From Monoraphidium neglectum (Eukaryota; Chlorophyta; Chlorophyceae; Sphaeropleales; Selenastraceae), in assembly GCF_000611645.1 (NCBI RefSeq), contig NW_014013330.1, forward strand, positions 1 to 19,337: a stretch of DNA of 19,337 bases. Reading direction: 5' to 3'. The position numbers and the translations under genes are program-made. The notes under the pieces were generated by a model. That model saw nothing but the letters and a program-made list of their open reading frames with translations. It ran no database searches and was not told where the DNA came from. Shown piece after piece: positions 10,317 through 19,310 of the stretch (within the stretch, counting starts at the first letter, position 1; every line of letters starts with the position of its first letter).

Positions 10317-11040
10317 TGCTGCTCTTGCTGCTGCTGCTCTAGTTGCTGGTGTGCCAACAGCTGTTGCTCTGTTTGCTGCTCTTCTGGCCCTGTTGCGTGT
10401 GCCTGCCGGTGGCGCGAGCTGAGGCCGTCCCTGGGCATCTCAAAACCAAGGGACTTCACGCCATTGCAAAGAGTCTCCAAGAGGCCGTTGCCATGCCTGC
10501 ACGCAAACTTGCCGTCTGGAGTCGCCTCGCAGGCCGTGTACTGCGAACCCGCAGGACATTTTACTGCCGCGGCCTTGCCCAGAGCCGCGGGGCAGTGCGC
10601 GCGCCGGACGTCGCATCGCTCCGGGTGGCACTCCACATTCGCGCCGCAAAACTCTGCCAGCCCACAGTACTTGGCGCCGCATTTGTTGGCGAATGGCGAG
10701 CACAACCCGTTTGCGCAGCCGCCATCTACGCCGCAGGCGGCAGCGCAGCCGTCGGTGCAGGGGACACTGCCCGTGCATGTGCGGAGGTCACGGGTGTATG
10801 CATGAGCTCCTGCGGGGCAAAGCGGGCCCTCAGATTGGGGGCCGTGCAGCACAGCTCGAAGCATCCCACACGCGCCGCCTGGCCAACCCCACGATTGATG
10901 ACACCACTCCAGCACCATCGAAGCCATGCATTGATTTTACGCCATCACAACAATCTTGCCCGTCCCGCTGGCTTACCTGAGGCGGCGGCCAGCATCAGCA
11001 GCACAAGCGCTGCTGTGGCGCCCTGCGCTGACGGGGACAT
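8483..11040 (-). CDS. Secreted cysteine-rich, poly-Gln modular protein, 3 exons, 720 aa
   Basis: I do not recognise an orthologue. Exons are 11040-10977, 10809-9110 and 8881-8483. The start is the only ATG giving a signal peptide: hydrophobic core AALVLLMLAAAS, then an AHA cleavage motif near residue 25. Residues about 32-150 form a dense Cys domain (CTGSVPCTDGC, CGAKYC, CGANVEC). Residues about 165-235 are Gln-rich with one run of about 17-18 Gln. The middle is Gly/Asn/Ala-rich and contains PCPTGYGEG and two short Cys stretches. A Pro-rich SPAPAPSP part precedes WVWVNNEWVW (561-570). Residues about 623-702 hold three tandem Cys repeats of the type CxxCxAGTF...CxxCxxGYH...CxxCAAGTFS, resembling GCC2/GCC3 or ephrin-receptor-like modules. 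The protein is probably exported to the wall or extracellular matrix, where the Pro-rich part would be hydroxylated and glycosylated. Intron 2 (9109-8882) is 3n and stop-free, so a 796-aa form is possible. Confidence 0.88.
8882..9109 (-). other. In-frame, stop-free 228-nt intron (possible exitron)
   Basis: The donor CAG|GTGGGC (after 9110) and acceptor GCGCAG (before 8881) are good splice sites, and a branch-like CTAAT precedes the acceptor. The segment is exactly 76 codons and contains no stop in frame. Its translation looks non-coding, with no cysteine pattern or low-complexity style shared with the neighbouring exons, so I treat it as an intron. Retention would still give a full protein. 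Confidence 0.65.
10262..10312. repeat. (CTG)17 trinucleotide repeat, poly-Gln coding on minus strand
   Basis: Seventeen pure CTG units (CAG on the coding strand) lie within a longer Gln-rich segment that spans about 10180-10400. The tract encodes the longest Gln run of the secreted protein. Pure CAG/CTG tracts are prone to length change. The long poly-Leu frame on the plus strand is only the complement of this repeat. Confidence 0.97.
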
Positions 11041-11443
11041 CCTGCCACTGCAGGTTGTGCCCGGTTGCCTTACTAGCAATATTGATTGATTTATTGTCCT
11101 GAGAGAGGCCCCAAATCCACAGTGCGCGTTCGTTTGTTCCACGCCGCCCGGAGCTGCGGAGGGGTCCAGCCGATGCGATTATGTGAGGCTTTCAATTTTC
11201 ATATGTACCACAATAAGTTACCATGTCTCGTCAGTATGCATGGACGTAGAGCGAGTACAGGGCCCATCGGGGCTGAAACCAATGTGGAGCAGCTGGTGTG
11301 GAGGCTTCCACGAAATTCAAATTGGCGTGCTCGTTTGGAGGACCTCACACCCTTTGTGAAACAAATATATCGCAATCAATTATTCCATCGCGCTTTACTA
11401 GGACGCGACCCCGAACCGATCTGCTGACACAACACCCTGCAAA
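11041..11443. promoter_or_regulatory. 403-bp divergent promoter region
   Basis: The region lies between the start codons of the secreted Cys-rich gene (minus) and the SKA3-like gene (plus), so both promoters and 5' UTRs must fit here. AT-rich elements sit at suitable places: CAATAAATCAATC read on the minus strand at about 11080-11095, 40-55 bp before that ATG, and AAATATATCG at about 11362-11373, 70-80 bp before the other ATG. The composition is much less GC-rich than the exons. The role is inferred from layout. Confidence 0.55.
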
Positions 11444-14400
11444 ATGGCCTCCAGTGCGCTCTCGCGCGCGCTGGAGCGCTTCTCCGCTGACCTGCGGGGT
11501 CTCACAGCGCGTGTTTCCGACGGCGTGACGAGCCTCAAGCGGGGTGCCGAGTCGAGGCCACACGCTGGAGGTGAGCGCTTCACACCGAGGCTTCAACCTG
11601 CAGGGCCGTATGCAATTGCAGCGAAACCGAATCATCTGTTGAATCTCTGCAGTCGATGCCTTTCGAGAAAACCTGGACGATCTGGAGCAGCAGGCGGCGG
11701 ACATTGCTGCGGAGGTGCAACAGCTGGAGCGATGCACCACCGACGCCGTCTCGTTTGAGGTGCGATGCCTTAGCTACGATATGAGGAGCCCAGATGTTGC
11801 TCACATGCCAACAGGATGTAGTGAGCGGACTGTATCCGCGCGCTCACAAATACGTTGCGAGTACTGTATTAGTAGCACCACCGCCGACCCCTGATGCTAC
11901 GCATGTGCGGTGCACCCCGGGACGCCAGGAGCTGCTGGGCCACTGCGTTGAGCTGTACCACAGCAATCGCGATGGGATGACTGCACTGGTGGCGCACCTG
12001 GAGCGGTACGGCTACCAGCAGCCCGTGAGCGCGCGGCGGGAGCCGGACGACCCCTGCAGCACGGCGTTGGCAGCTGCCAGTGCGTATGGCGCAGATGAGC
12101 TGTGCTTTGCAGACGGTGAGGGAAGCAGCGGTTTTAGTGTGGAAACGAGCATGGAGATGCTATGACGGGCATGTCAGGATCATTTTTTATAATGATTGTT
12201 ATTGTGCTGCAGCCCACCCGCGTGGTAGCGAGCTCATAGAAGCGATCGCAGCACTGTGACCCTGCCGCCGGCCCCCTGTTGCTTCCACCAACCTGGACTT
12301 GGCTGCAAAGACCTGGACGCCGAAGCCATGTTGCTGGACAGCCCGCGTGCAGCTGGACAGAAGCAACGCAACGGGCAGCAGCAGGAAACGCAGCCGCAGC
12401 ATCACCGGCATGGCGACATCAGCACAGCGAGCTCACCAGGGGGCCGCAGGGCGCATGCGCACGCGCCGCAGCCGTACCGTTCCCTGCCATCTTCGCCGGT
12501 GAGGCCATGCGCGTGCTCCAAAGGCGGCAGCTTGGCTGCAGGAGCGTGTGCATGGGTTGGCGGTGTAGTCATATGCACGCCCCAACACCTCTAATTACGA
12601 CTCTCAAATGCAGGTGTCTGCAGGCCTGCTGGCGTCCGGCTATGTGCCAAGCAGGCTGGGGATCGGGCAGCCCGGCAGCCCAGCACACGGCACTGGAGCG
12701 GCGGCGGCCGCCGCAGCGGCTGCTGCTTTTGCGCTGGGTGGGCCTGCTACAGGTCAGCAGCCGAGGAACGGCGTGGTGGCGCTGGTTGCTGCTAGCTCCC
12801 CTCTGGGCGGCATGCGCCCTTACATAGCCAGTGCAGGTGGCGCTCCTGTTGCAGGTGGAGATCCCCTTGCCTCGTCAGCACTTTCCCCCCTGAAATGAAC
12901 AACCCCAGGCGGCCCTGCTGGCGGTACCACCGCGTCCAAGGCTGCTGCGCAGCCGCGCGTCTCGATGGGTGCTGCCAGCTCTTCGTCTCTCACGCCCGAG
13001 GGCCTCTCCATGCTGAGCCCCGGCCTGGCGGACAAGTACGCCTGCCCCTCTTCGGGGGTCCCCAGCGTCGGCGGCGTGCCCAGCGCGCAAGGCGCGCCGT
13101 CGATGGCGTCGGGTGCGCGGCAGGCTGGGCTGGGCTTGTGCACGCGCAGCCGAAAATATTCAACGGCAGCACAAATTGTGCTTTTCGGCGCTATGCAAGC
13201 CCTGGGTTTCCTGCGTTACCCCTGACCAACATGAGTACAACCCGTGATCATTGGGATCGCGCCTTGCAGGTGGCAGCGCCGTGCCGTCCATCAGCCTGTC
13301 AGCGCCGCGGCGCTCTACCTGCCGCGACCTGCGGATGGACTACGGCCGCTGCAGCAGCGACTCCCCAAACCTCCCCATCTTCGGCAAGACGCCCCGCAGC
13401 ACCAGCCTGCCGGCCTCAACCGTGTCAGACATGCCGGAGGCGGAGGCGCTGTCAGTGCCCCCGGCTGGCAGGGCCGGCGGCGGTGGAGACGTCGAGCGGC
13501 GCGCAGGGCCACTCGGCAGCGGCGGCAGCGGCGGGAACGGTGGCTGTGCGGGCGCCAGCCCCTTGCCTGGTGGGTGGCTGGGAGTTGCAAGCCCATGTGG
13601 TTCGCTATAGGCGGCTGGCTGCAAAACTTCATCGGCCGCAGCTGCGCCGAGAGCCGGCAGCCAGCTCAGCCGTACGCAGCATCTAGGCTTGCTCATGTGG
13701 ACGCGTCCTCCCCAGAACACTTTGCATTCACTCGTCTGTCATGGCATTCCAGCCGCGTGGCCCACACGCGATGGGGCTCGCCCACCAAAACGCTCCTCAA
13801 GTCCTTTACCAGCCACATCCCCTGGTCAAATCCCGGTCAACCCCTGGTCAACCCCTGGTCCCCTTCCAGATTCCGCCACCACAGGTGACCTTTACGACCT
13901 TCTCATCCGCAGCAACATGGGCCTGCCGCTAGCGGAGGGCCTCACGCAGACGCCGCCGGGCGTCCGCGCGGCGGGCCCAGGGGAGAAGCGCGGCGGCGGC
14001 GGTGGCCAAGGGCTGGCCAGGCCAAGTGAGAGCCTGGCTGGCTGGCAGCATTCGATCGGGGGAGACCTGCGGGTTATGGATGGAGCGGTCCTTAGGGCTG
14101 GAAGCTTGGCTGCGCCTGCGGCTGATTGCATTGCTTCCGCATGCATCCTGTGAGCCTTCCCGGAACCGCGTGCGCCGCCGCCGCCCTCCCCCGCTGTGCA
14201 GCCACCCCCGGCAGCACGCTGCCTGCGGGCTGGCACCAGAACGCGCTCCAGGAGCTGGACTCCCTCTCACTCACACTCAGCCAGATGAGGCGCAGCCCGT
14301 CGCGCGGCCGCCTGGCCGCTGCGGCCGCAGAGGGCGGCGGCCTCTCGCGCGGGGGCGCCGGCGACGAGGGCGAAAGCGAGGGCGAGGCGTGTGAGGAGGA

Positions 14401-15275
14401 GGATGTGACTCTCGGGGAGAGGCTGGAGGCGGCGGCCGCGGAGGCGCTCGCGAGCAGCGGCGGCGACGAGCGGGGGTGGGGCGGCGCGGGGGCGGCGGGC
14501 GCGTGGGAGACGCGCTCGGGCGGCGACGACGCGGCGGGGCGGCGGCGCAGCCGCGGCAGCCCAGGGGGCGCGGCATTGTCGCAGCAGTGGGAGGAGGCGT
14601 TGTCGCCCGGGAAGGACCAGGACTTCGGGGCCAGGAAGCTCGGGGTGTCGCCGGCCCGGCAGCAACAGAAGGAGCAGCAGCAGCAGCAGCAGCCGCAGGA
14701 GGCGCCCGCGACGCCGACGACGCGCGCCGCGCTGCGGCGCCAGCTGCAGGCGCAGCGCGAGGCCGCGGCCGCGGCAGCGCCGGTGGGGCGGGCCGAGTTC
14801 TCGTCGCTGCCGGCGTGGTGCAACCGCCAGCTGTGCCTGGAGGAGCTGAACCGCGCACTGGAGGGCATGGGCGCCGCCGTCGCGGACGGGTGGGTGGCTG
14901 GGGGTCAACAGAGAAGCCACAAGCGCGATGCTGCCATGCCGCTGTGTTTCTGGGCAATAGGCCGCAGCAGGCAAAGGCCCGCTCCAGCCACTCTCGCACG
15001 GACGCCAATCTGCGTGGTTGCTTGATGCCTGTCGAGCTGGCTGCGGCTCGGTTGCCGCGCCCGCGACCATACCCCCCACCCTCCGTGTCTGCAGGCGCCC
15101 CACGGCGCCCGAGGGCGCGCCGCCCGGCTGCGTGGGGCTGGAGACACTGGAGGCGCTGGGCTTTGACGCGGCCAAGGGCCGCGCCATCCTCAATTGCCTC
15201 AGCAAGCTGGGGCGCACGCAGCTGCAGCGCGCGGGGGGCGGCGGCGTCGCATACCGGCTGGTAGCGAGCGGATAG
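11444..15275 (+). CDS. SKA3: SKA3-like spindle and kinetochore-associated protein, 10 exons, 753 aa
   Basis: SKA3 belongs to the SKA complex, which couples kinetochores to spindle microtubules. Exons are 11444-11570, 11653-11759, 11929-12115, 12311-12498, 12614-12752, 12909-13112, 13270-13569, 13885-14025, 14202-14889 and 15095-15275; phases agree throughout. Residues 1-110 are helical coiled coil, with AFRENLDDLEQQAADI, then VSFEELLGHCVELYHSN and LERYGYQQPV, echoing the FYFQKYGYSP-type end of the SKA3 N-domain and the SFEELLGHC block I recall in plant homologues. The middle (about 115-660) is low complexity: poly-Ala, Ser/Pro and a short CAG-coded Gln run, with scattered SP/TP sites (SMLSP, FGKTPRS, TQTPPG, ALSPGK) as expected for a CDK-regulated, disordered region. 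Residues 664-753 (FSSLPAWC ... LETLEALGFDAAKGRAIL ... YRLVASG) look like a winged-helix end. The start of exon 4 and the end of exon 5 are the least certain borders. The gene is real; the SKA3 name rests on remembered motifs. Confidence 0.75.
13819..13860. repeat. Four imperfect 11-bp tandem units in SKA3-like intron
   Basis: The unit CCCCTGGTCAA occurs about four times in a row: 13819-13829, a diverged copy at 13830-13840, 13841-13851, and a truncated copy at 13852-13860. It lies 24 bp before the acceptor of the exon starting at 13885, where a branch site would be expected. Confidence 0.8.
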
Positions 15276-15438
15276 GCACTCAGCGCGGCGCGGGCTGGAC
15301 AATCGGCTGCTGATTAGGTGGCCTCCATTCTCGCGCGCACAGGTTTTAGGCTGCGTGTTGTTGCTCTCAGGCAGACTGACACCTTTGGTAACAAGGCAAG
15401 TACACTCGCGCAGACTGTTTGAGTTGGGACCATGGTCA
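15276..15438. other. 163-bp convergent gap between two stop codons
   Basis: The SKA3-like and NAA50 genes end here facing each other. The gap is too short for two ordinary 3' UTRs without overlap. No TGTAA is seen on either strand, and no coding signal is present. Confidence 0.7.
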
Positions 15439-17133
15439 TTAGCTGCCTGGAGGCGTGCCGCCTCCGCCCGCTGGTGCCGCAGCCACCGCCGGCTGCTCCT
15501 CGTGCGTGCCGCTCGGCAGCGCTCTGGACAGCAGCAGGGCGTCTGGCGGCTTCAGGCGCTTGTAGTAGCCGGGTATCCGCTCCTGCCGGTCGGCAGGGCC
15601 AGTGAGCGCAGGTCTGAGGAGAGGGTTGAGGGTGCATTCGCTGCGCAGCGCGCACTTGGGGTATGGTGGAAGGCCGCAGGGTCCATGGAGGGCGTACCCG
15701 GGGGGCAGGGAGGGCGTGCCCAGCTCGCTTATACGTGTTTGGCGCTCACAAGAGCAAGGAGAGCGGGCTGCTGGGGCATAATGCGCGCGTGTTTGTACGC
15801 CTCGCGCGTTTTGGTCCACCCACTCACCCCTGCAAAGACGCCCAGCACCACCACCGCACCGCACCCTCCCGCCCGCCCCAAAACCTGGCCCCTCCAGCCC
15901 CGGGCCCCTGGCCGCACCTGCACATGGAAGCCCCTGCCGGCATACCAGGCCTGGGCCTCCTCGTCGCCGCAGTGCACGTGCAGCTGAGCGCTGGTGATCT
16001 CGGGGTCGCCCCCGCAGGCCGCAAGGGAGCGCGCCAGCAGCTGCGACCCTGGGGCGGTGTGCCGGGGCATCCCCGAGTTGGGGGTTTGGAGATTTGATGC
16101 AACACGTAGGACGTGGCTGCTGCGAATGCTGTGGCTGCCTGTTTGACGGCAGCGGCCGCTGAGGGCAGGGCGGTGCGCATGGCAGTATGCGGGGGCACTG
16201 GAACCCCTAGCTCAATCACGACCCTCTCCCCGCCTTGTCGCGGGCCGTGTGCCTCCCCCTGTGGCGCACTTACCTATGCCCATGCAGCGGTATGGGGCCA
16301 GCACACCCAACGACACAATGTACAGCCGTGCACCGCCGCCTTGCTGGGGATTGCAATGTGGCGGGGTGTTGGGGGGGGGGAGGGGAAGGGGAAGACCTTG
16401 TTGAGTGTATGGTGTGTTCGTTGCTCGGCTCAAGAGGCAGCAGGCATGAGCACCAGGGGGGGCTGACCTGAGGGCAACGCCCCAGTCGGTAGGGGCAGCG
16501 TCAGCGCATCGGCTTTCACGCCAAGGGCGTCACCCTGCAATCAGAGCACTCGGGCACCTGCGCACCAGCTGGCACGCCTGCTTCACCACCACCTCGTCAC
16601 ACCCGCTGCTGTTTATGTGAGCACCCCTATGGTGTCGCGCTGCATGGCTCTGACCCCCACCTGGGCCTCCAGGCGGCACATGATGGCCCCCACAAGGGTT
16701 CCGTCGACGTACGCTGCGGTAGGGGACAAGGTGCAGACACAGGCGTGTGTGGCGGCATCACGCACATATGCATGCGTTGCTGCTGTTCATGCAAAGCGCG
16801 GCTGCGGGCTCAATCCTGGTCAACTGATGATCGCAGCTCGGCCGCTATCAACACAGTGCAGCTTTTGGCGGTTTACTTGCCCTCACCTAGCTGCGTCACG
16901 TCCCCACACATGAGTGCATCCTTGTACACTTGGTCCTGAAGGCGAATGGTGGTGGCCATCTCAACCCCGCGGACCCGGCATGTGCTGAATGGCATTCCCG
17001 CTTGCCTGGTACAGCAGCATGCATTTCATCCGCCGCGGCGCACATGAAACTTGACGGGGAAGAGCACGCTGTTCAGGGTTCGGAGAGCCTGTAAGTTTCC
17101 CGCAGTCAGCAGCTCGAACACGGGCTGTGTCAT
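15439..17133 (-). CDS. NAA50: N-alpha-acetyltransferase NAA50 (San homologue), 7 exons, 199 aa
   Basis: NAA50 acetylates the N-terminal Met of nascent or free peptides using acetyl-CoA, alone or attached to the NatA complex, and is needed for sister-chromatid cohesion in animals. Exons are 17133-17044, 16935-16887, 16713-16661, 16534-16468, 16339-16274, 16048-15918 and 15582-15439, all phase-consistent. The protein opens with LRTLNSVLFPVKFHDQVYKD, equivalent to the LNQVIFPV block of animal NAA50. It continues with YVDGTLVGAIMCRLE and RLYIVSLGVLAPYRCMGIG, where RCMGIG (104-109) is the acetyl-CoA loop. Tyr93 and His132 (in LHVH) fall at the positions of the two catalytic residues of the human enzyme (Tyr73, His112). 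YYKRLKPPDALLL is the substrate-side tail signature. Residues 65-87, mostly from exon 4, are an insertion absent from the animal protein. The C-terminal Ala/Gly tail is disordered. The start ATG is confirmed by the family start. Confidence 0.95.
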
Positions 17134-17819
17134 GCTGTATGACCGTGAAAGCCTGACGGTGCGTGATCGAGATCAGCTGCGATCTTAGTCATATCTTTGC
17201 GCCCAACAACTGAAGATGTATGACACTGATGTACGCGACATGGAGCAGTCATGTGATCAAACATGGGAAGCACCTGCAATGTTGAACCATGACTACCAGC
17301 GACAGGTGTCAATCAGCATGGTGGCTGTCCCGTGCTCGCACAGCGCATAACATGCAGGCGGCAGCATGTCGGGTTGCCAGCAAAAAGTATCAGAGAATAG
17401 TCACGGCTGATTGCGGGTGTGGGTGGTCACCACTGCAGCAGGCCAGACATTCGCACCCTCTCCCCCCTTCCCCCAGCAGTTGCGTCGGCAGCTGCTTGCT
17501 GGGCATTGATGACGGCAGGAGACATGATGAGCGGCAGGATGACAGGATGACACCCAAAACCTCAGCCAGCAGTGATATCATGGAGGCCAACACCTGTCCA
17601 CATCATTTACAGTGGCGAAATTCGAAGCATCACGCTGAAGTGCTGTGAATTGAGCCTGTGGGTTGGCCCACAAAGACGCTGCAAGATGTTGTTCGAAACG
17701 ACACTGCCATGGGTGCAGCAGGGTGTGCTGAGTTTCTGACACATTAACACAGTTCTTTCAAGGTGGTCAAGGAGCCGAGCGGCGTCAGCAACTGGTCAAT
17801 ATGCAAACATCCTTTGTTT
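17134..17819. other. Intergenic: MATE 3' region and NAA50 promoter
   Basis: Both neighbours are on the minus strand, so the right part should be the 3' UTR of the MATE gene and the left part the NAA50 promoter. On the minus strand a TGTAA pentamer occurs at 17611-17607, about 210 bp after the MATE stop, which would suit an algal polyadenylation signal. The open frames here lack the codon bias of the real exons. Nothing else was recognised. Confidence 0.5.
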
Positions 17820-19310
17820 TTAAGCACGCCCGCCCAGCAGCGGCTGCGTCACGCCGCCGCCGCGCTCTTCGGCCTCCTCCCCTCCCGCTGCGAGCGGCTG
17901 CGCCGCGGCGCCGCCGTGTGAGTCCAGCATCTGGTCGATGTTGGCCTGAGACCGCAGCACCTCGCGGCCCCAGTCCAGGCGCAGCGCCGCCCACGTGTGC
18001 ACAAAGACGGCCTGGAGCGCAGTGGCCGAGGCGACCCCCATCCACAGGCCGAGTGCCCCCCAGTCCAGCCAGAAGCCGAGGGTGATGCCCAGGGGCAGGC
18101 CCACCCCCCAGTACGACGTGAGGTACAGCAGAGCTCCCCTTGGGAGGTTTGGAGGGGGGGGAAGTGGTCGCGGCGCAGAGCAGTGCAGGGCGGCGGTTGG
18201 TGGTTTGAGGGTGGCGTTGTGGCAGCGTGTTCCCTGAGAACGCCTGTGATGCAGACGCGATGCTTCAGCGGCCGGCGCAGCCCGCCAGGTGGGTGCAACC
18301 AGGCGCGTACAGCAGCCGGGCGCGGCGGCAGGCTGGCGGGTTGGTCGGGTACGAGTGTGCCGCTGGCGCCATCCCCCAGTCTCTGTAAGCTGGGCGCAGG
18401 TCAGCCTAGCTGGTCGCCCTCGCTCACGTTCCCTGGCGGCCCGCGGCCCTCAGCAGCCCCCCCAGCACCGCGACCTGGCCGTCACCTGCGGCGAAGGGAG
18501 GGGCGCAAGGGGGGGGGGGAGGCGGGAGGACAGGACAGGGATGTCACCAGGCTAGCTGGTCACAGGTAAGTGCCGCACGCTCAACTCGGGATGCTGGGGA
18601 GGGGCCAGCCCCCTCTGAAAAGGCTGGCCCGCAATTCAATTGCAACTTGTGGGTGCCAGCGCACCAATGATCCCCAGGATGGCGGCGGGCAGGATGCGCT
18701 GCATCTGGGCCGCCACCGCCGCGTCTGGGGTCAGCAGCGCGGTCAGGCGGCGCCGCTCCGCCCACAGCACGGACGCCACAAGCGTGTTGGTGCAGAGCAG
18801 CAGACAGCACGCCAGCCTGCAGGTGAAGGTTGGTGGGGATTGTGGTTGTCTGGATACAGAGAGGCCTGGATACGGAGGGCTACGACGGCCGGCGCCGCAG
18901 GCGCTTGTGCCCGTGCAGGTGCGCGGGAAAGCCAGGCCCCGGGGACATGACTAAACCCCTCCAGCGCGAAAAACAATCAAGGCTGAATTCGTGAGCCGCG
19001 CAGCTGCGCTGCTGCGCCGCACCCACCTGAAGATGCGGCGCGCGTTAAGTGGCTGCATGCAAGAGGGCAGGGTTTGACCCGGGGCGCGTGTTGGGACACG
19101 GGGTGGGCTCACGCACTTCCGGTGCTCATGCGCCAGCTCTGTCCGCCCACGCCGCATGCACCGTCTGTGTGGATTGTGCGTTGTGAGCCAACCTGGCGTG
19201 CATCACGATCACCCGCTTATCGCGGCCATGCGCTTCCACCCCCGCACCTGCCCGGCTCCAAGTGCATTTGCAATCCTGGTGGCTGCGCCCGTGCCGACAG
19301 AGTAGCTCAG
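17820..19310 (-). CDS. MATE-family multidrug and toxin extrusion transporter, C-terminal half (5' end beyond window)
   Basis: This is a membrane antiporter that exports organic compounds or metal chelates in exchange for H+ or Na+, at the plasma membrane or vacuole. Exons seen in gene order are 19310-19248, 19052-19027 (26 nt), 18816-18665, 18485-18428 and 18138-17820; phases fit, and positions 19311-19337 look intronic. The first exon gives SYSVGTGAATRIANALGAGQ, the conserved MATE loop (usually VxVxNxLGAG). PLNARRIFR joins it to LACCLLLCTNTLVASVLW (membrane segment), then QRILPAAILGIIGDGQVAVLGGLLRAAGR, the second-half motif with Gln and RGxGR-like end. GALLYLTSYWGVGLPLGITLGFW and GLWMGVASATALQAVFVHTW are the last two membrane segments. 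After RLDWGRE comes a cytosolic Gly/Glu-rich tail ending in QPLLGGRA. About the last third to half of a typical 450-600 aa protein is present. The substrate cannot be predicted. Confidence 0.93.
19027..19052 (-). other. 26-nt microexon of the MATE gene
   Basis: The segment is bounded by an acceptor TGCATGCAG and a donor GTGGGT, and encodes PLNARRIF plus two bases. It joins in phase between LGAGQ and the following RLACC, exactly the spacing expected in MATE proteins after the GAG motif. Skipping it would shift the frame, since 26 is not a multiple of 3. Confidence 0.8.

Noticed and set aside
9464..10342. 292-aa plus-strand open frame ending in a long poly-Leu run
   Set aside because: It is the complement of the secreted protein's exon 2; the Leu run is just CTG read on the other strand, and it has no splice or family support.
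11300..11443. E2F-like site upstream of the SKA3-like gene
   Set aside because: Only a loose TTGGCG match was found; it is too short and degenerate to claim.
12753..12850. Extension of SKA3-like exon 5 to a later donor near 12854
   Set aside because: It is also phase 1, but it would leave an intron of only about 54 nt, shorter than any other here. The donor after 12752 is preferred, though not proven.
14267..15302. Minus-strand open frames of 258-341 aa opposite the SKA3-like exon 9
   Set aside because: GC-rich coding DNA lacks stops on the opposite strand. Their Arg/Pro/Ala-rich translations match no family, while the plus strand gives phase-consistent exons and a winged-helix end.
17289..17648. 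119-aa plus-strand open frame between NAA50 and MATE
   Set aside because: Its codon use lacks the high third-position GC of real exons, it matches no family, and it lies where the MATE 3' UTR is expected.
19075..19170. Possible MATE exon ending in TELAHEHRKC before a GTGAGC donor
   Set aside because: It does not fit the phase between LGAGQ and RLACC, and the 26-nt exon at 19027-19052 already gives the expected spacing.
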